18,929 nucleotides of DNA from UMGS1002 sp964570825 (GTDB taxonomy: Bacteria > Bacillota > Clostridia > Oscillospirales > CAG-272). The stretch covers positions 1 to 18,929 of the forward strand of contig CAZMZJ010000025.1 in the NCBI GenBank assembly GCA_964570825.1, written 5' to 3'. Every line of letters starts with the position of its first letter. Positions within the stretch are counted from its first letter, which is position 1. Positions 7,926-16,092 of the stretch are shown in pieces. The position numbers and the translations under genes are program-made. The notes under the pieces were generated by a model. The model had not been told where the DNA came from, made no database searches, and saw only the letters and a program-made list of their open reading frames with translations.

Positions 7926-8285
7926 TTATCTTTTTTTAACAAAAGAAACTTTGTCGCCAACCCGGATGTCAACATTTGAAGCGAATCCGGAAGCGGTTTC
8001 AAGAACTCCTGCCGCGCCTCGCACTAAACGTGAAATTTTGCACGGCTTCATGCTGTTTTCAATATGAAGCACCTCATTCTCAGATGAGAGAAATATCGCG
8101 TCGATACGAAAACGCATCATGAAAGTGTGTATCTGGTTGCACGGAGAAAGATAAATCCCATCGTCGACGCCGAGGTTTTTTTTCATCATAAGTCCGAACA
8201 GCCTGCCGAAGAAAGTGCTTGCCGACCTGACGTTATGAAGGAGAACCTGTTCATTTTTTTCAATGCAGTAATAACTTTTTGCCAT
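7926..8285 (-). CDS. DUF192 domain-containing protein
   Basis: This 119-residue protein matches the DUF192 family (COG1430) almost throughout. It has FFGRLFGLM at 26-33, the LSPCNQIHTFMMRFRID block at 46-62, and a C-terminal RGAAGVLETASG followed by VGDKV. The biochemical role of the family is unknown; such genes recur near Flp/Tad loci. The frame can be opened by a GTG at 8321, but the ATG at 8285 has a GGAAG site 7 nt upstream and fits the family length, so it is preferred. No signal peptide is apparent. It follows tadC by about 90 nt on the same strand. Confidence 0.88.
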   Translation of the reverse strand: MAKSYYCIEKNEQVLLHNVRSASTFFGRLFGLMMKKNLGVDDGIYLSPCNQIHTFMMRFRIDAIFLSSENEVLHIENSMKPCKISRLVRGAAGVLETASGFASNVDIRVGDKVSFVKKR

Positions 8286-8375
8286 TATTATTCTTCCGGA
8301 AAAAATATTTATGCCAAGCACAGCGGTACTTCGTGCCGGTCTGTTTACAAAAATTTATTTTGTGCTTTTCAAAAC

Positions 8376-9290
8376 TCATTTTCTGAACTGTGTCAGAAGC
8401 TGTACGATGACGGGTCCGAGAAGTATGATGAAAAGGACCGGGAAGATAAATGCCACCATCGGAAGCATCATTTTTATCGGCGATTTCATTCCTTTTTCCT
8501 CGGCCGCCTGACGCCGAGCGGTTCGAAGCTGTTCCGCCTGGTTTTTAAGCAGATTTTTAATCGGTATGCCCAGCTTGTCGGCCTGGATCAGTGCCGATGC
8601 GAAGGTTTTGAGTTCGGGTACCCTACTGCACTCGCCAAAATCGTGCAGCGCGTCCCGACGGGGTTTCCCCATTTGAATTTCGCGCGAGAGAAGAATCAGC
8701 TCGTCTATGAGCGGGCCCTCGGTTTTTTCGGCGATTTTTAGCAGCGCGGAATCGAAGCCGAGACCTGCCTCGATGCTGACGCAGAGCAGGTCGAGCACCT
8801 CGGGAAGCTGGCATTTAATTTTATTCTGCCTTGAAGACACCCGCGAAGCAAGATAATAACGAGGAATTAACACCCAGAGCATCAGACCGACGACAAGGAA
8901 CACAAGCCTTAAAAGCGGGTTGATGCCATTCGAAACAAGAAGAAGAATAGGAATAATCAGAAAGGGCGACATTAAAATGTTCTTCATCAGCGTATAGTCG
9001 CCGGGCGATATACGAATTCCGGCGTAGCGGAGATTCTTTTCGAGTTTTTCGCTTCCTTTTTTGCTCTTGCCTTTTCTGAATTTTGAAAGATACAGGGATA
9101 TTTTATTTATTGAAGGCGCTATGAACCGCTCATAGAGAGACAGATCAAGCTCAGAAAATATTTCTTTTTTTTTCTCGGCCACAAGGTCGAGCCGTTTTTT
9201 TCTGACATCCGATCGCATACCGGCAGAATGAAACACAATAAGTATTATTAAAAAAGATAAAAGCGCCGACATAACTACCAGCCAGAACAT
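8376..9290 (-). CDS. tadC: Tad pilus inner-membrane platform protein TadC
   Basis: This 304-residue type II secretion system F-domain protein has an N-terminal membrane anchor, a basic cytoplasmic stretch, a central pair of hydrophobic segments around 115-155 and a hydrophobic C-terminal segment (about 270-298). Between them lies the T2SSF helical domain, including LPEVLDLLCVSIEAGLGFD, a typical TadC block. With TadB it forms the membrane platform on which the TadA ATPase works to assemble or retract Flp pili. AAGGAG lies 9 nt before the ATG. It follows tadB by 19 nt. Confidence 0.9.
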   Translation of the reverse strand: MFWLVVMSALLSFLIILIVFHSAGMRSDVRKKRLDLVAEKKKEIFSELDLSLYERFIAPSINKISLYLSKFRKGKSKKGSEKLEKNLRYAGIRISPGDYTLMKNILMSPFLIIPILLLVSNGINPLLRLVFLVVGLMLWVLIPRYYLASRVSSRQNKIKCQLPEVLDLLCVSIEAGLGFDSALLKIAEKTEGPLIDELILLSREIQMGKPRRDALHDFGECSRVPELKTFASALIQADKLGIPIKNLLKNQAEQLRTARRQAAEEKGMKSPIKMMLPMVAFIFPVLFIILLGPVIVQLLTQFRK

Positions 9291-9309
9291 AAATTTTGTC
9301 TCCTTCCGG

Positions 9310-10269
9310 TCAGTATTTTATAGTCAGTATCTTTTTAATCATGAGAAAACCCATAGTCTCCATAACGGCGGCGATGATGAGCATGACGCGTCCGGCTCCC
9401 GATTCGATAAAATTGAGCATATAATCGGGGTTCACAAGGAAAATTATAAATCCGAGAACTATCGGAAGCACGCCGATGACAATACCCGAAGCTTTGCCGG
9501 ATGCCGTCACGACCCTCACGTCCGCCTTTAGCTTTACACGGGCGCGGATGGTCTCCGATATGCCGGACAAAATTTCGGAAAGATTTCCGCCGGTCTGACG
9601 CTGAATGTTAATTGCAGTTACCGCCAGAGACAGGTCATCGCTGCCTATGCGTTCGGCCATGGTATTAAGCGAATTTTCAAGAGTGCTGCCGTATTTGATC
9701 TCGGTGCATACCCGGCTGAATTCTTTTGATATCGGCTCAGACATATCTGCAGCAATGTTTTCGATTGCCTGCCCAAGAGTGAGTCCCGAGCGAAGACAGT
9801 TGCACATTGTTACGAGCGCGTCGCCCAGCTGATGCTCAAAGGCTGAAATACGTTTTTTTTTCTGCTTCCCGACATATATGGGAGGTCCTATAATTCCTGC
9901 TATGGCAACAGCGCCCGCGAGAACCGCATTGCCGGTCAGCAGTGCGAGCAGTCCTGACGGAACAAAACTAGCTATGAGCCAGAACGTCGCGAACTCCTCC
10001 GGACGCATTATTATTCCGGCGTTCTGAAGCTCGTTTGCCAGCGTCTGACCGAAGCGGAGCTTTTCTTTGCTTTGTTTTTTGTTCTTTTTCTTTTTAGGCA
10101 CTATATCATCAATGGCAGGCTGTTTTGAGTAAAGGCTGCCGAGGCGTCTTTCGGCAATTATTCTCGGCTGCATCGCCGCACTGAGAATAATGACGGAGAG
10201 CAGAAAAGAAAGAAACATAGAAAGCATACACAAAAGAAGCATCAGCCCGGCATTACCTGAACCAGTCAT
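9310..10269 (-). CDS. tadB: Tad pilus inner-membrane platform protein TadB
   Basis: This 319-residue protein is the second T2SSF-domain platform subunit. An N-terminal membrane segment (about 8-30) is followed by a Lys-rich cytoplasmic linker, a pair of hydrophobic segments at about 98-135, the F domain with LGDALVTMCNCLRSGLTLGQ and TGGNLSEIL, and a hydrophobic C-terminus. The F-domain pattern with ALVTM-LRSG-GL-QA is typical of TadB. The start overlaps the end of tadA by 17 nt, so the two are likely translationally coupled. It partners TadC in the pilus motor platform. Confidence 0.9.
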   Translation of the reverse strand: MTGSGNAGLMLLLCMLSMFLSFLLSVIILSAAMQPRIIAERRLGSLYSKQPAIDDIVPKKKKNKKQSKEKLRFGQTLANELQNAGIIMRPEEFATFWLIASFVPSGLLALLTGNAVLAGAVAIAGIIGPPIYVGKQKKKRISAFEHQLGDALVTMCNCLRSGLTLGQAIENIAADMSEPISKEFSRVCTEIKYGSTLENSLNTMAERIGSDDLSLAVTAINIQRQTGGNLSEILSGISETIRARVKLKADVRVVTASGKASGIVIGVLPIVLGFIIFLVNPDYMLNFIESGAGRVMLIIAAVMETMGFLMIKKILTIKY

Positions 10270-11572
10270 TATTTACCGACACCCCGTTTCCAATGATTTT
10301 ATCAATGCAGCGTGGTTTTACCCCTGTTGCCCTGAACTCTCCTTTGAATCTTCCCTGTGCGTCTCGTTCGCCGCGCGTTTCATAAACAAATATATCCCTC
10401 ATGCATACTACATCCCCCTCCATGCCGCAAAGTTCGGTGATGCTTGTGATTTTGCGGCTGCCGTCGGGGAGTCTTGACTGCTGGACAATCAGATTGACGG
10501 CAGAGCTTATCTGATCTCTGATAGCTTTCAGCGGAAGCTCCATCCCGGACATCATCACCATCGTTTCAAGCCTTGACACTGTGTCCCGCGGACTGTTGGC
10601 GTGCGTTGTTGTGAGCGATCCGTCATGTCCGGTGTTCATTGCCTGAAGCATATCGAGCGCCTCTCCGGAACGCACCTCGCCGACAATAATCCGGTCTGGA
10701 CGCATACGCAGAGCGTTTTTCACGAGATCGCGTATGCTGATCTGACCGCTGCCCTCAAGGTTTGCGGGACGGCTTTCAAGAGTGATGAGATGTTCCTGGA
10801 AGAGCTGAAGTTCGGCGGCGTCCTCGATTGTGACAATTCTTTCGTCATGCGGAATAAAAGATGAAAGCACGTTGAGAAGAGTAGTTTTTCCGCTTCCTGT
10901 GCCTCCGGCGACTATAATGTTGAGTTTACCTTTAACGCATGCTTCAAGAAAAAGCATCATATTGAGGCTCGCCGAGCCCCATTCAATCAACTGATTGTAT
11001 GTAATGCGCTTTTTTGAAAATTTTCTGATAGTAAGCACCGGCCCCACAAGGGAAACGGGAGGAATTATCGCATTTACGCGCGAGCCGTCGGCAAGCCGGG
11101 CGTCGACCATAGGGCTGGCTTCGTCGATATGCCGTCCTATCTGAGAAACGATGCGGTCTATAACATTCATCAGATGCGCGCTGTCCCGGAAATGCAGTTG
11201 GGTTAAATAGATCCTGCCTTTTTTCTCCACATACACCTTTCCGGGGCCGTTCACCATAATTTCAGACACATCCGTGTCGCGCAGCAGTTCTTCAAGCGGG
11301 CCGTAGCCCATAATGTCGTTGTATATATCGTCTGCAATTTTGCTTTTATCAGCTTTTGCGACATCCCGTACCTGCTCATTGACGGTGTCGTTTATCAGCT
11401 TCCGGACGGTTTCGCCGGATATGTCCTTCTGGTTCTGCTTGTTTATCTCGCTGATGACAAGACTGTGTATTTTATTCCTGACCTCAAAAAACTCATCCGC
11501 CGGCGCGCTTTCTTTTGAAAGCTCTCCCGACGGCGGAGCTTTAACTTTTTCCATTCTTTCAAGTAAACCCAT
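10253..11572 (-). CDS. tadA: Tad pilus assembly/retraction ATPase TadA (CpaF)
   Basis: This 439-residue secretion ATPase of the CpaF/TadA family powers Flp pilus polymerisation. Motifs are Walker A GGTGSGKTT at 223-231, the Asp box TIEDAAEL at 248-255, Walker B IIVGEVR at 295-301 and the His box GHDGSLTTTHANSP at 315-328. The N-terminal domain contains the typical DIMGYGPLEELL and VSEIMVNGP blocks at about 86-110. GGAGG lies 6 nt upstream of the ATG. It is cytoplasmic and docks on TadB/TadC. Length and motifs are fully typical. Confidence 0.96.
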   Translation of the reverse strand: MGLLERMEKVKAPPSGELSKESAPADEFFEVRNKIHSLVISEINKQNQKDISGETVRKLINDTVNEQVRDVAKADKSKIADDIYNDIMGYGPLEELLRDTDVSEIMVNGPGKVYVEKKGRIYLTQLHFRDSAHLMNVIDRIVSQIGRHIDEASPMVDARLADGSRVNAIIPPVSLVGPVLTIRKFSKKRITYNQLIEWGSASLNMMLFLEACVKGKLNIIVAGGTGSGKTTLLNVLSSFIPHDERIVTIEDAAELQLFQEHLITLESRPANLEGSGQISIRDLVKNALRMRPDRIIVGEVRSGEALDMLQAMNTGHDGSLTTTHANSPRDTVSRLETMVMMSGMELPLKAIRDQISSAVNLIVQQSRLPDGSRKITSITELCGMEGDVVCMRDIFVYETRGERDAQGRFKGEFRATGVKPRCIDKIIGNGVSVNNDWFR

Positions 11573-11591
11573 TCAGCACCTCCGCACAGGC

Positions 11592-12710
11592 TCATAGTGT
11601 TCCGACATATGCCGAGATAGCTTTTGAAACTGCCGTTCTTGGCGCGCACATTACAAACGGTATACCTCTGTTCATGCTCGACGAAACTGTTTTCGCGTCG
11701 TCTGGCAGGCAGAGTTTCGGCTCCATATTGAGAATCTTTTCAAAATCTTTTTTTGATATTATTCCCGGCGCGGCGCGGTTCAGCACAAGTGATGTTTTTT
11801 CCTTCTGCCGCAGTGCGTCAAGTATTCCAAGACAAATTTTTGCGTTGCGCAGGGATACTATGTCCACGTTCGCCACAAGATTCACAATGTCGCTGCTCTC
11901 AATCACAGCGACAGCCGTATCCGAAAATCCAGGGGCAAGGTCGATTATAATAAATTCGTAATATGGTCTTGCAGTGTTGATTATCAGTTCAATGGTTTTA
12001 TCGGTGATGTATTCGGCAAGCTCGGGGCTTTTGGGCGCAGCCAGAACATCAAGCCCGCTTTTGTGCATTGAAAGAATACTTTTCATAACGTCTATGCTCA
12101 TGTCGCCCGACTCGCGGGACAGTTCGTAAATGGTGTCCTGCGGATCAAGATCGAGGAGCACCGTGACATCTCCGAACTGCAGGTCGGCATCAATTATCAA
12201 GGTTTTGCGCCCGTTAAGAGCAAGCCTGACTGCGGTGTTGACCGCAAGCGTCGTTTTTCCAGTTCCGCCCTTGCCTCCGAAAAATGAAATCACCCGGCAG
12301 CGTCCGCGCGCCGCGGGATCGCTTTCCTCACACCGCTTCTTTTCAAGCGAATTTGCCTTTATTATAGCTTCCCTGAGTGTTTTTTCAACCGTATCAATCT
12401 GAAGCACCTGCTTGATTCCGTGCTGCATGGCGTTTGAGAGCAACTCAACATTGACGTCGGCTGACAGAAGGACAACGCTTGCGCCTTTAACATCCAGATA
12501 AATCTGCTCTGCAATTTCAAACACGTTTCCCGTTTTATTGTCGTATACCATTATAACAACATCGGGTCTGTGGCCGAGAATTTTAAGATTGGTCATGCTG
12601 TCGTATCCGAAAAAGCCGACAATGGCAAACTCATCTTCACCGAGCAGGTTTTTTATTCGTATTTTTATGTCAAGGTCGTCCGATACGACCACAATATTCA
12701 ATTTATTCAT
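11592..12710 (-). CDS. tadZ: Tad localisation ATPase TadZ/CpaE
   Basis: This 372-residue protein fuses an N-terminal receiver-like domain (about 1-120) to a MinD/ParA-type ATPase (about 138-372). The deviant Walker A motif KGGTGKTT is at 147-154, preceded by ISFFGGK, and DADLQFGDV (174-182) is characteristic of CpaE/TadZ. The receiver part lacks a clear phospho-acceptor context, as is common in TadZ. TadZ proteins position the Tad machinery at a pole or focus. An AAGGTG site lies about 4 nt before the ATG. It sits between cpaB and tadA, the usual position. Confidence 0.92.
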   Translation of the reverse strand: MNKLNIVVVSDDLDIKIRIKNLLGEDEFAIVGFFGYDSMTNLKILGHRPDVVIMVYDNKTGNVFEIAEQIYLDVKGASVVLLSADVNVELLSNAMQHGIKQVLQIDTVEKTLREAIIKANSLEKKRCEESDPAARGRCRVISFFGGKGGTGKTTLAVNTAVRLALNGRKTLIIDADLQFGDVTVLLDLDPQDTIYELSRESGDMSIDVMKSILSMHKSGLDVLAAPKSPELAEYITDKTIELIINTARPYYEFIIIDLAPGFSDTAVAVIESSDIVNLVANVDIVSLRNAKICLGILDALRQKEKTSLVLNRAAPGIISKKDFEKILNMEPKLCLPDDAKTVSSSMNRGIPFVMCAPRTAVSKAISAYVGTL

Positions 12711-12721
12711 ATTGCACCTTC

Positions 12722-13465
12722 TTAACCGGGATAAACTGCTGCGTCGATTATCTCTTCGTCGCCGAACCCTCGCAGCACTATCTTAATATATCCCTCTGAC
12801 ATATTGTAGTTAAGCATGGTGCAGTCGCCGGCCGGCACTTCAAGTGTTATGCTTGTATATGAATTCGGCTCCTTTGCCCCCGATGCGTACTGCGATGCGC
12901 TCCCTACGGCTATAACAGGAATGTTTTGCAGAAAATAATATGTTGCTTTTTTCGTTTTTTCAGACACCGCGGCGGATGTTTCATCAGAAGTTGAATTTTC
13001 TTCTTCAACGGGTACATCTATTGTTACTATTATATCCACCATATCCCCGACTTTAAGATAACCTGCTAGTCCCAAGACATCGTCGGTATACAACGTATAA
13101 GCGCGGTAGCCTGTTCTTATCCGGTCGGACAGACGGTCGTTTTTATTGTCGCCTATCTCGGCAACCTTATAATAGAAAAACTGTTCCCCAGAGGATATTG
13201 GATATTTTGTGGTTTTGCCGATAAGATAATTTTTATCGCGCACCGCGGCGGCGGCTATAGTATCCTTCGGTACCTGTACAAGAACGATCATGTTTTCGGA
13301 TATAACAGTATTGACGGGAATATCGAACGCCGCCGCGGCCACATAATCCATCTCATATTGAACTGTTGCCGGCTGTTTATTGGCTGCAAGGTCAGATGCA
13401 AACAGATAAACCGCAAATCCGGTTATTATTGCCACAACTGTTGCAAGAAGATAAATTTTTTTCAC
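12722..13465 (-). CDS. cpaB: Flp pilus assembly protein CpaB/RcpC
   Basis: This 247-residue protein has one N-terminal membrane segment (about 4-23) and then an SAF-type domain at about 40-105, with AFDIPVNTVISENMIVLVQVP, typical of CpaB. A C-terminal RcpC-like region follows, with GYLKVGDMVDIIVTI and ITLEVPAGD. It should be anchored with the domain outside the membrane. In Gram-negative Tad systems CpaB works with the secretin; no secretin is encoded here, as usual for monoderm systems, so it may instead organise the channel through the wall. The start is GTG with GGGAG 6 nt upstream. Confidence 0.88.
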   Translation of the reverse strand: MKKIYLLATVVAIITGFAVYLFASDLAANKQPATVQYEMDYVAAAAFDIPVNTVISENMIVLVQVPKDTIAAAAVRDKNYLIGKTTKYPISSGEQFFYYKVAEIGDNKNDRLSDRIRTGYRAYTLYTDDVLGLAGYLKVGDMVDIIVTIDVPVEEENSTSDETSAAVSEKTKKATYYFLQNIPVIAVGSASQYASGAKEPNSYTSITLEVPAGDCTMLNYNMSEGYIKIVLRGFGDEEIIDAAVYPG

Positions 13466-13490
13466 GGCAAACTCCCTATCACCAGAACTA

Positions 13491-14462
13491 TTAGTTTGTA
13501 AGTCTGTATGTGTAAACGCCGAAGTCGGAGTCTGATGTCAGAGTCGTATAGGATGCATTCATGCTGATGAAAGATCCCTGAATTTCATCGCTGTTCTCCG
13601 ATTCTTCAAGTATTATGGCGGCGAATCCTGTAACCCTGATGGTTGATGAAGTTATATAATCATAAATCATAACATATGTTATACGCGGGCATCCCTCGAC
13701 ATAGTGTTCGACTGTGCAGCCGCCGTCATCGGCGTAATGCTGGCATTGAGACATCCGGTATGTCACCCCGTCTTTTGCGACGCTTGCTTTGTTGCCGGTT
13801 GCCATAGGAAGCTGGTCTCCAATGCGAACCTCCCCCGGGTAACCGTATTTGAAGCTGCTAAGAAGGGCCGACGCGTTTCCGTTCGAGCCGTCGACCACTA
13901 TGAATCCATAAAATCCGGTATCGCCTTCACCGCCTCCGAGCTTTAGAACGACATGTTCTGTCTGGCCGCTTGCAAGGGCTTCAGCATATGTGTCCGCCGA
14001 TATGCCTATTGGCGTGCAGCCCCTCATCGAGCCGACCGGCACGGCGGAAACCTTTGCGGATTTTAATGTGGTTATATCGCTTACCCCTACGATTTTTGCA
14101 AGATATGTCTTTTCAGTTTTTGAAAGGCTTATGGTGACCGATCTGTATTTGCCCGATACAGGATCCGAAAAAATTATGTTTTCTTCCGTAAGACCATTAT
14201 AACCGTTTTTTAGTGCATATTCCTTTGCCTTTGCGATAATTTCCGCTTGCCCCGCGCTGTCGTTCTGCCCAACCGGCAGATAGCTGCCCAAAGACAGGAC
14301 GACGGCATCCGCAGTGTTCTGGATTTTTGCCGCCTCGGAATAAGCCATTCCCACGTCGATTGTAAGTGAAGCGGCAGTAAGCAGACCGCTCATAAGCAGC
14401 GCAACAATAACAGCGCTGACTCCGTCCTCCTCTTTTATCAGACTGCTCAAAAGGCGTTTCAT
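13491..14462 (-). CDS. tadG: TadG-like minor pilin / pilus-associated protein
   Basis: This 323-residue protein has an N-terminal basic region, then GVSAVIVALLMSGLLTAASL (14-33) and the block DVGMAYSEAAKIQNTADAVVLS (36-57), the hallmark of the TadG N-terminal domain (PF13400 type). The rest is a large extracellular region with Gly- and Thr-rich stretches and several cysteines (residues about 154, 238, 247, 257) that could form disulfides. It starts 4 nt after tadE with only a weak ribosome site, so it probably depends on tadE translation. It probably has a structural or adhesive role on the pilus. The Glu at +5 seen in the pilin and TadE is replaced by Ile. Confidence 0.82.
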   Translation of the reverse strand: MKRLLSSLIKEEDGVSAVIVALLMSGLLTAASLTIDVGMAYSEAAKIQNTADAVVLSLGSYLPVGQNDSAGQAEIIAKAKEYALKNGYNGLTEENIIFSDPVSGKYRSVTISLSKTEKTYLAKIVGVSDITTLKSAKVSAVPVGSMRGCTPIGISADTYAEALASGQTEHVVLKLGGGEGDTGFYGFIVVDGSNGNASALLSSFKYGYPGEVRIGDQLPMATGNKASVAKDGVTYRMSQCQHYADDGGCTVEHYVEGCPRITYVMIYDYITSSTIRVTGFAAIILEESENSDEIQGSFISMNASYTTLTSDSDFGVYTYRLTN

Positions 14463-14466
14463 ATCA

Positions 14467-14874
14467 TTAACCGACCTTCATGGTTACATCCGATTCAAGG
14501 TTGAATGTAGAACCTCCGAATATAGTGTATGCCACAAAAGTAAGAGCCCTGACCTCACTGATTACTCTGACGCTTACATCCCCCGCGCCAGGAGCCGAGG
14601 CATTGGAATATGTGACAATAACGGAAAGATTGTTTTTAATATTTTTAGAGGCTATGCTCAGCACCTTGTCCGCGGTCTGGCTCGGCGAAGCCGAATAATC
14701 AGAGCAGGACGACGCATACCTTGCACCTTCACGGGCGCAGTTGTCGGTTGCTATCTGAGCCGAAAAAATCCAGCCGAAATCTATGATGCCGCACAAAATG
14801 AGCAGCAGTATCGGAGCGACAAGAGCAAATTCGACCACTGCCTGACCGTTTTCGTCAATAATGAATTTTTTCAT
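14467..14874 (-). CDS. tadE: TadE-like pseudopilin
   Basis: The 135-residue product begins MKKFIIDENG and continues QAVVEFALVAPILLLIL (11-27). This is the classic TadE pattern with a prepilin-type cleavage site after Gly10 and Glu at +5. The NCAREGARYAS segment (45-55) is also family-typical. After cleavage by the prepilin peptidase it should be a membrane-anchored pseudopilin of the Flp pilus. A longer frame begins at 14910, but 14874 has a GAGGTG site directly upstream and yields the correct short leader. It follows the flp gene after a strong stem-loop. Confidence 0.9.
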   Translation of the reverse strand: MKKFIIDENGQAVVEFALVAPILLLILCGIIDFGWIFSAQIATDNCAREGARYASSCSDYSASPSQTADKVLSIASKNIKNNLSVIVTYSNASAPGAGDVSVRVISEVRALTFVAYTIFGGSTFNLESDVTMKVG

Positions 14875-14895
14875 AATGCACCTCTTCTTGTTTAT

Positions 14896-14927
14896 AAAGG
14901 GGGAGGTCATATACCCCTCCCCCCTTT
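14896..14927 (-). other. Stem-loop between pilin and tadE
   Basis: On the minus strand AAAGGGGGGAGG pairs with CCTCCCCCTTT, an 11-bp GC-rich stem with one bulged G and a loop of about 9 nt, 30 nt after the flp stop. It has no following T-tract in this direction, so it is more likely to stabilise the pilin message or partly attenuate transcription than to end it. Confidence 0.6.
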
Positions 14928-14957
14928 ATTTTTCCGCAGGGGTAGATCTTCAGAAAA

Positions 14958-15140
14958 TCAGCTTGCGGCGGAGGTTACGGAGTCGATTGTGTTTCCGATA
15001 TTATTGAACAAGTCGGCGATCTTCGGCCCAAGGAGAACGAGCGCTGCCACGACTATTACTGCTATAAGCCCGATGATGAGTCCGTATTCAACCATTCCCT
15101 GGCCGTCTTCTTTTTTCAAAAAGTTAAAAAGCTTTTTCAT
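14958..15140 (-). CDS. flp: Flp-family type IVb pilin
   Basis: This 60-residue pilin has the short leader MKKLFNFLKKEDG, a predicted cleavage after Gly13, then QGMVEYGLIIGLIAVIVVAA with Glu-Tyr at +5/+6. Those are the diagnostic Flp positions. A hydrophobic helix is followed by a short tail with a conserved-looking FNNIGNTIDS. It is the major pilus subunit, processed by the A24 peptidase encoded immediately upstream. A frame could be extended to 15209, but the ATG at 15140 has AAGGA 7 nt upstream and gives the usual pilin length. Only one flp copy is present. Confidence 0.93.
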   Translation of the reverse strand: MKKLFNFLKKEDGQGMVEYGLIIGLIAVIVVAALVLLGPKIADLFNNIGNTIDSVTSAAS

Positions 15141-15178
15141 TTTAATGTCCTTCCGCGGTCTTATGCCGCAAAATAAAT

Positions 15179-15811
15179 TTAGTGAACAACAGGAAAAATC
15201 AGAGTGCATATCAGTCCGAAAGCAAGATAAGGGCCCATCGCGGTCTTCGTCCTAAAACCGCCATGTTTGCTTATCAAGAGATAAATGCCGTAAAATGTAA
15301 TCAGAACTGCCATGATAATCATTGCCTGCAAAAACCCCCCGACACCGAGATACAGTCCCGTTACGGCTGCGAGCTTCGTATCTCCCGCTCCAACATTCAA
15401 TCCAAGCAGTGCCGGCGTCACAAAGATGATTGCCGCCGCGGCAAATCCCCATAAACCGCTCTTTATATCCGAAAAATCTCTGCGGATAATTATAAAAGCG
15501 ATTTTGCTGCTTATCAGCGCAAGCAAGAGCGGATTAGGTATCTTTTTTATGACCCAGTCCACCGCGCCGATACATACGCACAGGGTAAACACCGCCGCAT
15601 GCTCGGCAGCCGCCAGGATGTCGCCGGCCGCATAGTATATCACCTCAAAGCCCGCCGCGAAGAACACACACCATATAATAGGCGATATTTTGTGTGAGAT
15701 AACTATATTATTCTCCGGAAACATTCCGGTTCTTGACCGGACAAGCTTCCTTGAGAAAAGCAGTGCGCAAAAACCTGCAGCGACGCCGATGGCAACCATC
15801 AGAACGACCAA
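15179..15811 (-). CDS. tadV: Prepilin peptidase (TadV/CpaA, A24 family)
   Basis: This polytopic membrane protein has the two catalytic aspartates of A24 prepilin peptidases: Asp85 in GAVDWVIKKIPN and Asp144 in NVGAGDTKL, the GxGD motif. It processes Flp and TadE, and perhaps TadG. The open frame could start at a GTG at 15820, but that codon overlaps the last base of the GGAGG ribosome site. The in-frame TTG at 15811 is 8 nt from GGAGG, so TTG is chosen (210 residues). It is the first gene of the pilus operon and sits just 10 nt past the last riboswitch terminator, so it is directly exposed to that control. Confidence 0.88.
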   Translation of the reverse strand: MVVLMVAIGVAAGFCALLFSRKLVRSRTGMFPENNIVISHKISPIIWCVFFAAGFEVIYYAAGDILAAAEHAAVFTLCVCIGAVDWVIKKIPNPLLLALISSKIAFIIIRRDFSDIKSGLWGFAAAAIIFVTPALLGLNVGAGDTKLAAVTGLYLGVGGFLQAMIIMAVLITFYGIYLLISKHGGFRTKTAMGPYLAFGLICTLIFPVVH

Positions 15812-15819
15812 CCATGCCA

Positions 15820-15829
15820 CCTCCTTTTT
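15820..15829 (-). promoter_or_regulatory. Ribosome-binding site deciding the tadV start
   Basis: AAAAAGGAGG on the minus strand. It overlaps the upstream GTG and leaves 8 nt to the TTG at 15811, which favours TTG as the real start. It begins about 6 nt beyond the U-rich tail of terminator 3, so the site is released only on read-through transcripts. Confidence 0.65.
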
Positions 15830-15834
15830 GATTC

Positions 15835-15878
15835 AAATAAGAATAACCGTATCCCACTCTGATAATGGAATACGGTTA
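15835..15878 (-). terminator. Terminator 3 of the riboswitch array
   Basis: A 13-bp stem (TAACCGTATTCCA with TGGGATACGGTTA, one G-U) with a 9-nt loop, followed by a U-rich tail at 15835-15843 (7 of 9 U). It lies 6 nt before the tadV ribosome site. CCGTA of its 5' arm (15871-15875) can pair alternatively with TACGG at 15955-15959. Confidence 0.8.
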
Positions 15879-15896
15879 ATGAGTATAAGAACAAGA

Positions 15897-15934
15897 GCGA
15901 GCACACCGCGTCTTTTTTGGCGGTTTTTGCTCAC
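15897..15934 (-). other. Two-tier hairpin of module 3
   Basis: Outer stem GTGAGC with GCTCGC (15929-15934 / 15897-15902), an A-rich internal loop, and inner stem ACCGC with GCGGT, closing an A-rich loop. The same architecture occurs in modules 1 and 2. It sits between the two strands of the proposed antiterminator and may cap it. Confidence 0.6.
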
Positions 15935-15959
15935 CGTGTTTTAGACCTGTTTACCCGTA

Positions 15960-16073
15960 CTTCTTTCGGCGGCCAGGCTGCCTGAGTCGAACGCGGCATA
16001 TTCGCCCCGTGGGACTTTGAGGCCCTTTAGCTTTGCGTCCCTGCCTTCCGACAGGTTTGCCATTATCGGGAAG
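15960..16073 (-). promoter_or_regulatory. Cyclic-di-GMP-I riboswitch aptamer 3
   Basis: GEMM-I aptamer nearest the pilus genes. P1 is CTTC/GAAG (16070-16073 with 15960-15963). GGCAAACC matches consensus, with G at the position that contacts the ligand. The tetraloop is GGAA, a GNRA loop, and the core ACGCAAAGC follows. The receptor arm is GGCAGCCTGGCCGCCGAA, with C at the second contact position. The middle stem is longer and more GC-rich than in aptamers 1 and 2, giving a 114-nt aptamer. The G contact argues for c-di-GMP rather than cyclic AMP-GMP. Confidence 0.9.
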
Positions 16074-16092
16074 GTTATTTTATTTGTATATT

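Noticed and set aside
8127..8741. 204-residue plus-strand open frame
   Set aside because: It lies antisense to the DUF192 and tadC genes, has no family resemblance and no ribosome site. It is a shadow of real coding.
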